From Thioalkalivibrio sp. AKL19 (GTDB lineage Bacteria; Pseudomonadota; Gammaproteobacteria; Ectothiorhodospirales; Ectothiorhodospiraceae): DNA of 64,000 nt. Under the pieces are notes generated by a model. That model saw nothing but the letters and a program-made list of their open reading frames with translations. It did no database searches and was not told where the DNA came from. The DNA is taken from the NCBI RefSeq assembly GCF_000420165.1, contig NZ_ATUK01000011.1, positions 124,001 through 188,000 on the forward strand, read 5' to 3'. Position 1 is the stretch's first letter. Each line of letters starts with the position of its first letter. Both the position numbers and the translations under genes were made by a program. Below are positions 20,582-30,052 of the stretch, in pieces.

Positions 20582-20821
20582 TTACGCCGGTCCGGCTTCT
20601 GAGGACGCGCAGCAGCCCCCTGGTCCTTCCCGCTGAATGGGCGGACAGGGGACGCTGCCGTAGGAGCAGAACACGCAGCAGTCCCCGGGCAGCGGTTTCA
20701 GCAGGGCGCCACATCCGGCGCACTCGTAGAACCACTGGCAGGCGTCGACGGGCATGGTCTCGGACTTTTGATGTCCGCATTCCGGACAGGTCAGGGTGGA
20801 TTCCGGCACGATCTCGTTCAT
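20582..20821 (-). CDS. GDCCVxC-domain small cysteine-rich protein
   Basis: 79-residue protein with three cysteine groups: CPECGHQK, CAGCGALLKPLPGDCC, then CSYGSVPCPPIQ. The GDCCVFC core marks the GDCCVxC family, in which some members carry selenocysteine; here all positions are ordinary cysteine codons. The first two CxxC pairs look like a zinc ribbon. Function is unknown; such genes are often found near metal-resistance loci, which is not obvious here. ATG 20821 is preceded by AGGGAG at a slightly long 12 nt. Confidence 0.8.
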   Translation of the reverse strand: MNEIVPESTLTCPECGHQKSETMPVDACQWFYECAGCGALLKPLPGDCCVFCSYGSVPCPPIQREGPGGCCASSEAGPA

Positions 20822-20989
20822 GTGCGTTTCAGCTCCCTTTGCGAAGATGAATGACATCACTCCGGTCGGGGCAACGAAAGACCCCACCGGGCAACCGGGA
20901 TCGGCACAAAATCGACCGTTCCGGAGTCTATGACAATGCAAAGCCCGCGCAAGACGGGTGCAAACACCGGATACCGGATGGAGGAAACG

Positions 20990-21415
20990 ATGTACACGCG
21001 AATCCTGAACCGCACGCTTGCATTCTCGGCCGCCAGCGTCCTTGCGGCGGCATTCCTGGCCCCCGGCCAGGTGGCCGCGCAGGGGGCCTATTTCGCCCCG
21101 GCGGACGGCTCCCCGGACGAGGTCACCTTCGAATACCGCATGCGCGAATACGGCTGTGCCAACGTTCGTGGCCAGTGGCGTGCCACCAACAATACCGACG
21201 ACTGGCTGGAGGTGCGCGTTACCAAGACCGCCTACAACTGCCCGGGCGAGCTGGAAGACGACGTGCGGACCACCACTCGCGTGTGGCGCACCCTTGGGCC
21301 GGGCGAGACCCAGGAACGCACGCGTGACAACTCCGTGTGCGGGGGCGCCTGGGCGCGTGGTGTCGAGGTGCTGGAGTACGAGGTCAACGTGATCGACGCC
21401 CCGGACGAAGGCTGA
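20990..21415 (+). CDS. Secreted small protein, unknown function
   Basis: 141 aa. An N-terminal signal peptide (MYTRILNRTLAFSAASVLAA, cleavage near VAAQG) precedes a soluble domain with three conserved-looking cysteines (YGCAN, YNCPGE, SVCGGAWARG) and a beta-rich pattern. I recognise no family. ATG 20990 has GGAGG 5 nt upstream, so it is very likely translated. It lies about 100 bp before the PA2779-like gene, but a functional link is not evident. Confidence 0.75.
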   Translation: MYTRILNRTLAFSAASVLAAAFLAPGQVAAQGAYFAPADGSPDEVTFEYRMREYGCANVRGQWRATNNTDDWLEVRVTKTAYNCPGELEDDVRTTTRVWRTLGPGETQERTRDNSVCGGAWARGVEVLEYEVNVIDAPDEG

Positions 21416-21516
21416 GGGCTGTGATTCCGGCCGCGATTTTGCGTCGCGGCCGGTCGCTTTGCGGCGCGGGCGCGCTACACTTGAAGGAGTCACCTACCCG
21501 GTTCAAGGAGTTGCCC

Positions 21517-21939
21517 ATGCGCGTACATTCGTTCCGTCTAGCCCTGTCCGCTCCCGCGGCTTTTCTGGTCGCGCTGGCCCTGACCCTGCTACCCGCCACC
21601 CCGGCATTCGCCGGCGTGGGCATGCTGGATACCGGCAGCATGATCCAGCAGGCCAGCGCGGACGACACCCGCGCCCAGCTGCTGGAACAGCTGAATGATG
21701 CCGAGGTTCGCGCTCAGCTGGTCGAAATGGGCGTCGACCCCGAGCGCGCCGAGCAGCGCGTGGCCCGCCTGACCGACGAGGAACTGGCCCGGCTGGAGGC
21801 ACACATGGAGACCGATCCGGCCGGTGCCGCCAGCGCCCTCGGCGTGGTCGCCATCGTGTTCGTGGTGTTCGTGATCCTCGATGCGGTGGGCGTGACCGAC
21901 GTCTTCTCGTTCGTGGGTCCGGCGCGCGGCAGCCGCTAG
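21517..21939 (+). CDS. PA2779 family protein
   Basis: 140-residue exported protein: a signal peptide ending about PAFAG, the family segment MLDTGSMI, a helical pair with AQLLEQLNDAEVRAQLVEMGVDPERAEQRVARLTDEEL (split here by positions 55-90), then a C-terminal transmembrane helix (VVAIVFVVFVILDAVGV). In Pseudomonas it is encoded beside the C39-like peptidase PA2778, and the same pair is found here in order. ATG 21517 has AAGGAG 6 nt upstream. Its stop codon forms the first base of a MITE-like element. Role unknown. Confidence 0.85.
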   Translation: MRVHSFRLALSAPAAFLVALALTLLPATPAFAGVGMLDTGSMIQQASADDTRAQLLEQLNDAEVRAQLVEMGVDPERAEQRVARLTDEELARLEAHMETDPAGAASALGVVAIVFVVFVILDAVGVTDVFSFVGPARGSR

Positions 21940-22221
21940 GGAAACACTGGTCAATGTACCCGCTCGCGCTCGAGTCGCTTTTGCGTGCGAACAAGGCGCG
22001 GTGACTGCCGTGCAGTCATTCTGCACAAAGGAGCCGCAACGCCGTTCCCACGTAAAAGCGGCCGAGCCCCTGCTTTTCAATGGATTGTGGGGTTGGCACC
22101 CCGGGTTCCCCGATCCTGCGTTGCGCCGCTTGCGGGTAGAACCACTACCCGCTGCACGACGCGTCTTGTCTCGGAAAACCAGGGGTGCCAACGCGAGCGT
22201 GTACATTGATCAGTGGTTCCC
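21939..22221. mobile_element. MITE-like element, copy 2 (283 bp, terminal inverted repeats)
   Basis: Ends 21939-21968 and the reverse complement of 22192-22221 match at about 27 of 30 positions (GGGAAACACTGGTCAATG...). The left half (to about 22045) repeats the interior of copy 1 at 673-830 in inverted order, including GCGAACAAGGCGCGG and GGAGCCGCAACGC. The right half repeats GTTCCCCGATCCTGCGTTGCG. It looks like two related units head to head. No coding capacity. Confidence 0.75.
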
Positions 22222-22231
22222 TGGCCCGGCC

Positions 22232-23257
22232 ATGAAATCGATGAGTCGACGGCGAGCCCTCGGGCTCGCCGTTCTTGTTTGCGGTCTGGGGCTCGCCGCA
22301 CTCGGCCTGGGTGGTTGCGCGACCGCGCCGCAGAGCGCGGGCCTGGCCAGCGAGCGTCCGGCGGACCTGCCGGCGCGCGTGGAGCTGACCGACACCCCCT
22401 TCTTTCCCCAGGAGCAGTACCAGTGCGGCCCCGCCGCGCTGGCCACCGCCCTGAATGCCCGGGGCATCGACGCCGCGCTGGATGACCTCATCGACGAGGT
22501 CTACATCCCCGCCCGCGAGGGCAGCCTGCAGGCCGAGATGCGGGCGGCGGTGCGCGCGCGCGACCAGGTCGCCTACCGCATCGAGCCGCAGCTCGAGTCG
22601 ATCCTGCGCGAGGTGGCCGCGGGCAACCCGGTCGTGGTGTTCCAGAACCTCGGAGTCGCCCTGATTCCCGAATGGCACTTTGCGGTCGTCATCGGCTATG
22701 ACCTGGACGATCGGGAGATCTTCCTGCGCAGCGGCCCCATCCAGCGTCACGTGAACGCCTTCGCGCGCTTCGAGCGGACCTGGGCACGCGGGGAGCGCTG
22801 GGCCTTCCTGGTGATGGCGCCGGACACCCTGCCGGCAACGGCCACTCCGCTGCGCTGGTTGCGGGCGGTCAACGAGCTGGAACAGACCGGGCGGTTCGCG
22901 GCGGCGGCCACCGGTTACGAGACGGCGATGGAGCGTTGGCCGGACGAGCCGATCCCCTATGTCGGCCGGGCCAATGTAGCGTTTGCCCAGGGCGACCTGT
23001 CCACGGCCGAGGACGCCCTGCGGACGCTCGTTGAGCGCGATCCGGCGCGCCACGAGGGCTGGAACAACCTGGCGCATGTGCTGATCGCCCGGGAATGCGG
23101 TGAACAGGCGCGCGAGGCGGCGAGTTGCGCGGCCGGTCTCGCGGGACCGGGTGCCTATGCCCGCACCCTCGGTGCCGCGGCGGAAGCGGCGGACGGCGGC
23201 GCCGAGTGTCGCGCGTTGCCGCCCTGCGCCACCGTACTCGAGGCGGGTGTCCGCTGA
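22232..23257 (+). CDS. PA2778 family C39-like cysteine peptidase lipoprotein with TPR tail
   Basis: 341-residue lipoprotein. The signal peptide ends in the lipobox LGLGGC (Cys about 29). A bacteriocin-processing-peptidase-like (C39) domain follows with QYQCGPAALA (catalytic Cys) and WHFAVVIGYD (catalytic His). The C-terminal part has TPR-like helices (AVNELEQTGRFAAAATGYETAM, IPYVGRANVAFAQGDLSTAEDAL). It pairs with the PA2779-like gene upstream, but a 283-bp element now lies between them. ATG 22232 has no ribosome-binding site because the element ends 10 bp before it; the second ATG (22241) is an alternative. Expression may thus be altered. Confidence 0.87.
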   Translation: MKSMSRRRALGLAVLVCGLGLAALGLGGCATAPQSAGLASERPADLPARVELTDTPFFPQEQYQCGPAALATALNARGIDAALDDLIDEVYIPAREGSLQAEMRAAVRARDQVAYRIEPQLESILREVAAGNPVVVFQNLGVALIPEWHFAVVIGYDLDDREIFLRSGPIQRHVNAFARFERTWARGERWAFLVMAPDTLPATATPLRWLRAVNELEQTGRFAAAATGYETAMERWPDEPIPYVGRANVAFAQGDLSTAEDALRTLVERDPARHEGWNNLAHVLIARECGEQAREAASCAAGLAGPGAYARTLGAAAEAADGGAECRALPPCATVLEAGVR

Positions 23258-23364
23258 GCCGTCATGGCGTGTCGCGATGCGATGCGCCGAGCGGTCAGGG
23301 GCTGGGACTTGTTGTTGCACCGCGCGGCTTCGTCTCGCCGCGCCCGGGATTGCAGTGACGAACC

Positions 23365-23589
23365 CTATTTGCGTTTTTCGAGCGTCTGTTCGGCGTGCTT
23401 GAGCACCAGACCCAGGTTCTGCTTTTCCACATCCGTGACCTGCGGGTCGTCCTTCACCGCGTGGCGCAGGTGCTCCACCAGCTGCGCCAGTTCGTCGCGC
23501 GAGATCTGGTGAAAGTTGAAGCCGCCACCGTAGCGGGACTCGAGCTGGTCCCAGTAGTCGGCGAGCGGGGGGCGGTAGTCGTCACTCAT
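23365..23589 (-). CDS. Small conserved-type hypothetical protein
   Basis: 74-residue hydrophilic, mostly helical protein (MSDDYRPPLADYWDQLESRYGG, then DELAQLVEHLRHAVKDD and a lysine-rich end TLEKRK). No signal peptide or membrane helix. I do not recognise a family. ATG 23589 is preceded by AAGGA at 8 nt, a normal ribosome site, and codon use matches neighbours, so it is likely real. It is divergent from coaD. Confidence 0.7.
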   Translation of the reverse strand: MSDDYRPPLADYWDQLESRYGGGFNFHQISRDELAQLVEHLRHAVKDDPQVTDVEKQNLGLVLKHAEQTLEKRK

Positions 23590-23603
23590 CGGGCAGTCCT
23601 TGA

Positions 23604-24468
<865 letters not shown>

Positions 24469-24476
24469 GGCTCCGC

Positions 24477-26186
24477 ATGGACTGGCATCGCCCCCTGCTG
24501 CACGGCGCGGTCCTTGTCACCCTGACGCTGGCGGCGCCGCTGGCCTTTGCCGGGCCCGGCCAGCACGCGGTGGCAACCGCCCACCCGGCCGCTACCGAGG
24601 CGGGCGAGGTCGTGTTGCGCAACGGTGGCAATGCCTTCGATGCAGCGGTCGCCATCACCGCCGCGCTGGGCGTGGCCGAGCCCTATGGCTCCGGTCTCGG
24701 CGGCGGCGGGTTCTTCCTGCTGCACGAGGCCGGAACCGGGCGCAGCGTGATGGTCGATGCCCGCGAGACCGCCCCCGCGGCGGCCGACCGCGACATGTAT
24801 CTGGATGCGGACGGCGAAGTGATCGACGGCCTGTCGCTGGATGGCGTGCTCGCGGCCGGAATCCCCGGCATGCCAGCGGGAATCGATCACATTGCCGGCA
24901 CTTACGGGCGACTGTCCCTGGCGGACAGCCTGGCCCCGGCGATCCGCCTGGCCGAGGACGGCGTTCCGGTCAGCGGGCGCTACCTGCAGATGGCGGGTTT
25001 TCGTCATCAGGCCCTGCGCGATGGCGCCGGCGCGCGCGACATCTACCTGGACAATGGTCGTCTGCCGGACGAGGGCGCGTCCCTGCGCCAGCCGGATCTC
25101 GCCGCGACCCTGCGGCGACTGGCGGATGCCGGCCGCGACGGCTTCTACACCGGCGAACTGGCGGAACGCCTGGTGGAAGGGGTGCGCGAGGCCGGCGGAA
25201 TATGGACGCTCGAGGACCTGGCCGGCTACGCGGTGGTCGAGCGCGATCCCGTCCGCCTCGACTATCGCGGCGCCGAGATCACCACGGCATCGCCACCGTC
25301 CTCCGGAGGCGTCGCCCTCGGCCAGATCCTGAACATCCTGTCGTTCTACGACCTCGAGGCGCTGGCGCCGGACATGCGCGCCCATCTGACCATCGAGGCC
25401 ATGCGCCGCGCCTACCGTGACCGCGCCGAATACCTGGGCGACCCGGATCATGTCGACATGCCGCTGGAGCGGTTGCTGTCGCGTGATTACGCGGCCGGGT
25501 TGCGGACCACGATCCACCCGGATACGGCCACCCCCAGCCGCTACCTGCCATTGTCGGTGGAGCCGCAGGCGGAACGCCCCGATGTCGCGCCGGCCGAGAG
25601 CCGGGAGACCACGCACTTTTCGGTGATCGACGCCGACGGCAATCGGGTCGCGGCGACCCTCACACTCAACTACCCGTTCGGCTCCGGCTATGTGGTGCCG
25701 GGCACGGGCGTGCTGCTGAATAACGAGATGGATGACTTCTCGGCCAAGCCGGGCGAGCCGAACGCCTACGGACTGGTGGGCTTCGAGGCCAACGCCATCG
25801 CCCCGCAGCGAAGGCCGCTGTCGAGCATGAGCCCGACCTTTGTCGAGACCGGCGGGCGTGTGGCGATCCTGGGCACCCCGGGGGGCAGCCGCATCATTAC
25901 CATGGTGCTGCACGGCATTTTCGGGGTGCTCGAGGGCCAGACCATCGAGGACGTGGTCGCGGCGCCACGCTATCACCACCAGTACCTGCCCGACCGGGTG
26001 GAACACGAGACCGGGGCGTTCGATGCCGAACTGCGCGGCCAGCTGGTCTCCCGCGGGCATCAGCTGGTCCCGCAGGTGCGCCCGTTCGGCGACATGCACG
26101 CGATCCTGTGGGAACGCGATGCCGACCGCCTGGAGGCGGCGTCCGATCCACGTGGCGAGGGCGAGGCCCGGGTTATCGAGCCCTGA
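24477..26186 (+). CDS. ggt: Gamma-glutamyltransferase (periplasmic)
   Basis: Cleaves the gamma-glutamyl bond of glutathione and transfers or hydrolyses it. 569 aa: signal peptide to about residue 25 (LAAPLAFAG), then the family N-terminus HAVATAHPAATEAGEVVLRNGGNAFDAAVA. The precursor is expected to self-cleave before the nucleophile threonine of ETTHFSVID. Other motifs: YPFGSGYVVPGTGVLLNNEMDDF, PLSSMSPTFV and GTPGGSRI. ATG 24477 begins 9 nt after the ferredoxin stop, so they are likely one transcript. Confidence 0.94.
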   Translation: MDWHRPLLHGAVLVTLTLAAPLAFAGPGQHAVATAHPAATEAGEVVLRNGGNAFDAAVAITAALGVAEPYGSGLGGGGFFLLHEAGTGRSVMVDARETAPAAADRDMYLDADGEVIDGLSLDGVLAAGIPGMPAGIDHIAGTYGRLSLADSLAPAIRLAEDGVPVSGRYLQMAGFRHQALRDGAGARDIYLDNGRLPDEGASLRQPDLAATLRRLADAGRDGFYTGELAERLVEGVREAGGIWTLEDLAGYAVVERDPVRLDYRGAEITTASPPSSGGVALGQILNILSFYDLEALAPDMRAHLTIEAMRRAYRDRAEYLGDPDHVDMPLERLLSRDYAAGLRTTIHPDTATPSRYLPLSVEPQAERPDVAPAESRETTHFSVIDADGNRVAATLTLNYPFGSGYVVPGTGVLLNNEMDDFSAKPGEPNAYGLVGFEANAIAPQRRPLSSMSPTFVETGGRVAILGTPGGSRIITMVLHGIFGVLEGQTIEDVVAAPRYHHQYLPDRVEHETGAFDAELRGQLVSRGHQLVPQVRPFGDMHAILWERDADRLEAASDPRGEGEARVIEP

Positions 26187-26257
26187 GAGGGCGCCGGCAC
26201 CAGGGTGGCGCGGCCCCGGCGCCGAAATGCCAGTCGGCATGAATAGCGCCCACACAA

Positions 26258-26289
26258 AAGGCCGCGCCCCATAACCGGGGCGCGGCCTT
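26258..26289. terminator. Bidirectional terminator between ggt and rpsT
   Basis: AAGGCCGCGCCCC and GGGGCGCGGCCTT form a perfect 13-bp stem between two convergent genes. On the minus strand a T-rich tail follows, so it best serves rpsT. Confidence 0.85.
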
Positions 26290-26339
26290 GCGACTCACCT
26301 TGACCGCGGCCGGCGCGAGGCCGGCCCGGGGCCCGGGGC

Positions 26340-26609
26340 TTAGCCCTGGGCCGCGGCGCGGATGCGGGCGTTCAGGCGGCTCTTGTGGCGGGCCGCCTTG
26401 TTCTTGTGGACCAGGCCCTTGCTCACGGTCTTGTCGATCACCGGCACGGCCGCCTTGTAGGCCTCGGCAGCCGCCTGGGCGTCGCCCTTGTGCAGCGGCT
26501 TCAGCACGGCCTTCAGGGCCGAGCGGAATCGGGAGCGCAACGCCATGTTGTGAGCGCGGTTCTTGACCGCCTGACGGGCCCGCTTACGGGCAGAAGCAAT
26601 ATTCGCCAA
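26340..26609 (-). CDS. rpsT: 30S ribosomal protein S20 (TTG start)
   Basis: 89-residue ribosomal protein, close to the 87 of E. coli. The sequence after the start is [20 protein letters not shown], with the basic helices expected ([31 protein letters not shown]). No ATG fits; TTG at 26609 follows GAGGGA at 8 nt. E. coli rpsT also starts with UUG, which lets S20 control its own synthesis, so the same regulation may hold here. Confidence 0.96.
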   Translation of the reverse strand: MANIASARKRARQAVKNRAHNMALRSRFRSALKAVLKPLHKGDAQAAAEAYKAAVPVIDKTVSKGLVHKNKAARHKSRLNARIRAAAQG

Positions 26610-26654
26610 AGTACTTCCCTCGCGTTGAATCGCTAGGTTCCGGAAAAGGCGGCG

Positions 26655-26684
26655 AGCATACCGAAATAGCAGTCCCCGGGTCAA
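26655..26684 (-). promoter_or_regulatory. Probable sigma-70 promoter of rpsT
   Basis: Minus-strand TTGACC (26679-26684) and TATGCT (26655-26660) with an 18-bp spacer, about 45 nt upstream of the rpsT start. Confidence 0.65.
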
Positions 26685-26777
26685 CCGGAAGGATGATGCC
26701 GTTACGGATGGTCCCGGCCGGCCAATCCGTCTAGTGTGTAAGAGAAAGACCCACGAAAAAGGCCAAAGGAGGCTCCC

Positions 26778-27308
26778 ATGTTCCCCGTATCCCCCGAAAA
26801 CACCCGCCGCCACGTCACCGGCGCCGGTATCGGCCTGTTACTGACCGCGTTGCTGCTGGCCAGTCTGGCCTTCATGCCGCAGGCCAAGGCCTTCGAGCCG
26901 GAGGCCAAGGTGGTCTATCACGCCGACTTTGCCGATCCGCGCCGCTTCTCCGCGATGCTGACCAGCATCAACAACATGATGACGCACTACCAGAACGAGT
27001 TTATCGATGCCGATGTGCGCATCGTGTTCGTGGCGCACGGCATCCGCTTCCTGACCGATGACGACCTCGCCGACACCCCGTTCGAGGCCGACGAGGAACT
27101 CAAGGAAGAGCGCGAGACACTGCGCGGTCGCCTGATGAGCCTCGCCAGCACCCACGGCGTGAAGCTCGAGCTGTGCGAGATCACCCGCTCGCAGATCGGT
27201 CTGGACGAGGACCTGATCTATGACCACGTCAACTTCGTGCCCTCGGGTGTGGTGCGCGTGGCCGAGCTGCAGAACGAGGAAGGCTTCGCCTACATCAAGA
27301 TCGAGTGA
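26778..27308 (+). CDS. Exported DsrE-like protein
   Basis: 176 aa. A long N-terminal signal or anchor ([23 protein letters not shown]) precedes a DsrE/F-like alpha/beta domain: [49 protein letters not shown] and the end [14 protein letters not shown]. One cysteine (LELCEI) occupies the position used in sulfur-carrying relatives. Periplasmic DsrE-like proteins are frequent in sulfur oxidisers, but the role is unknown. ATG 26778 has AAAGGAGG just upstream. Confidence 0.8.
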   Translation: MFPVSPENTRRHVTGAGIGLLLTALLLASLAFMPQAKAFEPEAKVVYHADFADPRRFSAMLTSINNMMTHYQNEFIDADVRIVFVAHGIRFLTDDDLADTPFEADEELKEERETLRGRLMSLASTHGVKLELCEITRSQIGLDEDLIYDHVNFVPSGVVRVAELQNEEGFAYIKIE

Positions 27309-27332
27309 TCGCCGTTCGGCTTGATGGTCACA

Positions 27333-27356
27333 AGCCCCGCCTCGGCGGGGCTTTTT
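27333..27356 (+). terminator. Rho-independent terminator of DsrE-like gene
   Basis: AGCCCCGC and GCGGGGCT stem with a tight CTCG loop, followed by TTTT, 25 bp after the stop. Confidence 0.9.
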
Positions 27357-27404
27357 GTGGCAACACGAAGCGTTCGAAGATACGAAGGCGGTCAAGGGCG
27401 TTTG

Positions 27405-27630
27405 CACCACAGAGGGCACAGAGAAAACGGTAATAAAGTAGGATGCGGTTGAGCGCAGCGAAACGCATCCATCCGGAACCGGGAGGCCCCGGGCCGCGAC
27501 ACGATGCGATTCGCAGTGCTCATCACATCCTACTCGCTCACAATGCCAGCCCCATTAATCCAGCCCTTCTCTTCCTGTCTCCCCACCTTCCTGTAAATCG
27601 CCCTGGCCCTTCTCCGTGCCCTCTGTGGTG
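27405..27630. repeat. 226-bp cassette bounded by inverted repeats
   Basis: CACCACAGAGGGCAC (27405-27419) returns in perfect inverted form at 27616-27630, extending to about 21 of 22 bp. Inside are a hairpin GGATGCG...CGCATCC (27441-27470) and CTTCCTGTAAATCG (27587-27600), which resembles the repeats around the GxxExxY gene at 55.3 kb. It is probably a relic of a dispersed repeat. Confidence 0.65.
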
Positions 27631-27638
27631 AAAAAAGC

Positions 27639-29846
27639 CTAACCCAGGACCTCCAGCTTGGCGAAGCTCAGCACCAGCCATTTGGAGCCGGCGTGGGCGA
27701 AGTTCACCTGGACCCGGGCCGAGTTGCCGGAACCCTCGAACTGGGTGATCAGGCCCTCGCCGAACTTCGCGTGGTGCACCCGTGCGCCGATCGCCAGGCC
27801 CGCCGCAGAGGCCTCGGCGGCCTGTGCATCCATGGCCCCGAAGCCCGCCGTCTTGTTCCGGGCCGCGGCAAAGCGGCCCGCGCCATACGGCGAGGCCTGC
27901 GGGCGCAGCACTTCCAGCGCGCCCTCGGGGATCTCGTTGATGAAGCGCGAGGCGACATTGTAGGACTCGCGTCCATACAGCCGCCGCGTTTCGGCATGGA
28001 TCAGGTACAGCTCCTGTTCGGCGCGGGTCATGCCGACATAGGCCAGGCGGCGCTCCTCCTCCAGTCGCCCCGGCTCTTCCAGCGAGCGGGCGTTGGGGAA
28101 CAGGCCCTCCTCCATGCCGGTCAGGAACACCAGCGGAAACTCCAGGCCCTTGGCCGAGTGCAGGGTCATCATCTGCACCGCGTCCTCGTGCGGGTCGGCC
28201 GCACCCTCGCCGGCCTCCAGCGCGGCGTGGGCGAGGAATTCGGTCAGGCGATTGCCCTCGCCTTCCTCGCTCTCGGCGGTGCTGCTCATGTCGAAGGCGC
28301 GCGCGGCCCCTACCAGCTCGTCCAGGTTTTCCAGCCGTGCCTCGCCACGCTCGCCCTTTTCCTTTTTGTAGTGCTCGCGCAACTGCGCGCGCTCGATCGC
28401 CTGTTCCACCTGATCGGCCAGCGGCTGGCGCGGGAGCTCCTGCTGCAGGGTGCGGACCAGCTGCACGAACCCGGCGACCGCGGTGCGCGCGCGCCCGGGC
28501 AGGGCGTCGGCGTCCACCGCGTGGGCGGCGGCCTGCAGCAGGCTGGTGTCGGCTGCCTGGGCGGCCTGGCGCAGGCCCTCCAGGGTCTTCTCGCCGATCC
28601 CGCGCGGGGGCTGGTTGACCACGCGCAGGAAGGCGGCATCGTCATCGCCGTTGCCGGCCAGGCGCAGGTAGGCCAGGGCATCGCGGATCTCCTGGCGCTC
28701 GAAGAAGCGCAGGCCGCCGTAGACCCGGTAGGGCATGCGCCGGCCGATGAAGGTCTCTTCCAGCACGCGTGACTGGGCATTGGAGCGATACAGCACCGCG
28801 CATTCGCGGTACAGCCCGCCCTGGTCCACGTGGCGGGCGATGGTCTCGGCGATGAAGCGCGCCTCTTCCTGCTCGTTCAGCGCGGTGTACAGGCGGACCG
28901 GTGCGCCTTCGTGGCCCTCGGTCCACAGCTCCTTGCCCAGGCGGCCGGAGTTGTGCCGGATCAGGGCGTTGGCGGCGTTCAGGATGTTGGCGCTGGAGCG
29001 GTAGTTCTGCTCCAGGCGCACGACCTGGGTGCCCGGGTAGTCCTTCTGGAAGTGCTGGATGTTCTCGATCTTCGCGCCGCGCCAGCCGTAGATCGACTGG
29101 TCGTCGTCGCCCACGGCGAACACCGGACTGTCCCCGGCGAGCAGGCGCAGCCAGCCGTACTGGATGTCGTTGGTGTCCTGGAATTCGTCGACCAGCACGT
29201 GGCGAAAGCGCGTGCGGTAGTGCTCTAGCAGGGCCTTGTTGTCGCGCAGCAGTTCCAGTGAGCGCAGCATCAGCTCGGCGAAGTCCACCACACCGGCGCG
29301 CTCGCAGGCCTGCTGGTAGGTGGTGTAGACGCGTACCCACTGGCGGGCGACCGGGTCGCCGGTATCCGGCAGGTGTTCCGGGCGCGAGCCCTCGTCCTTG
29401 CGCGCGTTGATGTACCACTGCGCCTGCTTGGGCGGCCAGCGCGACTCGTCCAGCTCCAGGGCTCGCAGCACGCGCTTGACCATGCGCAGCTGGTCATCGG
29501 AGTCGAGGATCTGGAAGGCCTGCGGCAGCTTCGCCTCCTGCCAGTGCTGGCGCAGCAGGCGGTGGGCGAGGCCATGGAAGGTCCCGACCCACAGCCCGGT
29601 GGCCGGGTGCCCCAGCAACGACTCGATGCGCCCGCGCATCTCGGCCGCCGCCTTGTTGGTAAAAGTGACCGCCAGCAGGCTGTGCGGCGCCACGCCCTCG
29701 ACGCCAATCAGCCAGGCGATGCGGTGCACCAGCACGCGGGTCTTGCCGGAGCCGGCGCCGGCCAGGACCAGCACCGGATGCGGCGGGGCGGCCACGGCCT
29801 CGCGCTGGGCCGGGTTGAGGGAATCGAGCAGGGGGGAGACATCCAT
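27639..29846 (-). CDS. uvrD: DNA helicase II, UvrD/Rep superfamily 1
   Basis: ATP-dependent 3'-5' helicase for mismatch and nucleotide-excision repair; 735 aa, near the 720 of E. coli. Visible motifs: Walker A AGAGSGKT (about residue 30), FTNKAAAEMRGRI, WVGTFHGLAHRLLR, Walker B LVDEFQDTN, GDDDQSIYGWRGA, LEQNYRSS, MTLHSAKGLEF and AYVGMTRAEQELYL. The C-terminal Tudor-like region GARVHHAKFGEGLI is also typical of UvrD. Start ATG 29846 (MDVSPLLDSLN). The gene is divergent from sucA. Confidence 0.96.
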   Translation of the reverse strand: MDVSPLLDSLNPAQREAVAAPPHPVLVLAGAGSGKTRVLVHRIAWLIGVEGVAPHSLLAVTFTNKAAAEMRGRIESLLGHPATGLWVGTFHGLAHRLLRQHWQEAKLPQAFQILDSDDQLRMVKRVLRALELDESRWPPKQAQWYINARKDEGSRPEHLPDTGDPVARQWVRVYTTYQQACERAGVVDFAELMLRSLELLRDNKALLEHYRTRFRHVLVDEFQDTNDIQYGWLRLLAGDSPVFAVGDDDQSIYGWRGAKIENIQHFQKDYPGTQVVRLEQNYRSSANILNAANALIRHNSGRLGKELWTEGHEGAPVRLYTALNEQEEARFIAETIARHVDQGGLYRECAVLYRSNAQSRVLEETFIGRRMPYRVYGGLRFFERQEIRDALAYLRLAGNGDDDAAFLRVVNQPPRGIGEKTLEGLRQAAQAADTSLLQAAAHAVDADALPGRARTAVAGFVQLVRTLQQELPRQPLADQVEQAIERAQLREHYKKEKGERGEARLENLDELVGAARAFDMSSTAESEEGEGNRLTEFLAHAALEAGEGAADPHEDAVQMMTLHSAKGLEFPLVFLTGMEEGLFPNARSLEEPGRLEEERRLAYVGMTRAEQELYLIHAETRRLYGRESYNVASRFINEIPEGALEVLRPQASPYGAGRFAAARNKTAGFGAMDAQAAEASAAGLAIGARVHHAKFGEGLITQFEGSGNSARVQVNFAHAGSKWLVLSFAKLEVLG

Positions 29847-29948
29847 GCGCGAATGGTAGGGAAACCCGGCCGGAATCGCACGTTCCGCACCCGGTCCGTG
29901 TGCCTTCGGCCCTGCAAACGCGCTACTCTCGAAGCCAGCTCGTGTCGA

Positions 29949-29978
29949 CGCGAGTGTGTACATTGATCAGTGTTTCCC
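29949..29978. mobile_element. Solo end of the MITE-like element
   Basis: These 30 bp match the right terminal repeat of the 21939-22221 element (TGTACATTGATCAGTGTTTCCC core) but no partner end is found nearby. It is followed by a palindrome TTTCCCCGGGGAAA. It lies in the uvrD-sucA promoter region. Confidence 0.6.
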
Positions 29979-30052
29979 CGGGGAAATCCCGAGGAACCTC
30001 GCGCGTCGACGGAGTCACAAGGGTAGGCGCATCAGGAATGGGAAGACCGCGA

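Larger units (their letters stand above)
27309..27638. other. Gene-free stretch with terminator and inverted-repeat cassette
   Basis: No gene. It contains a terminator for the DsrE-like gene and a 226-bp inverted-repeat cassette reaching almost to the uvrD stop. Confidence 0.7.
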
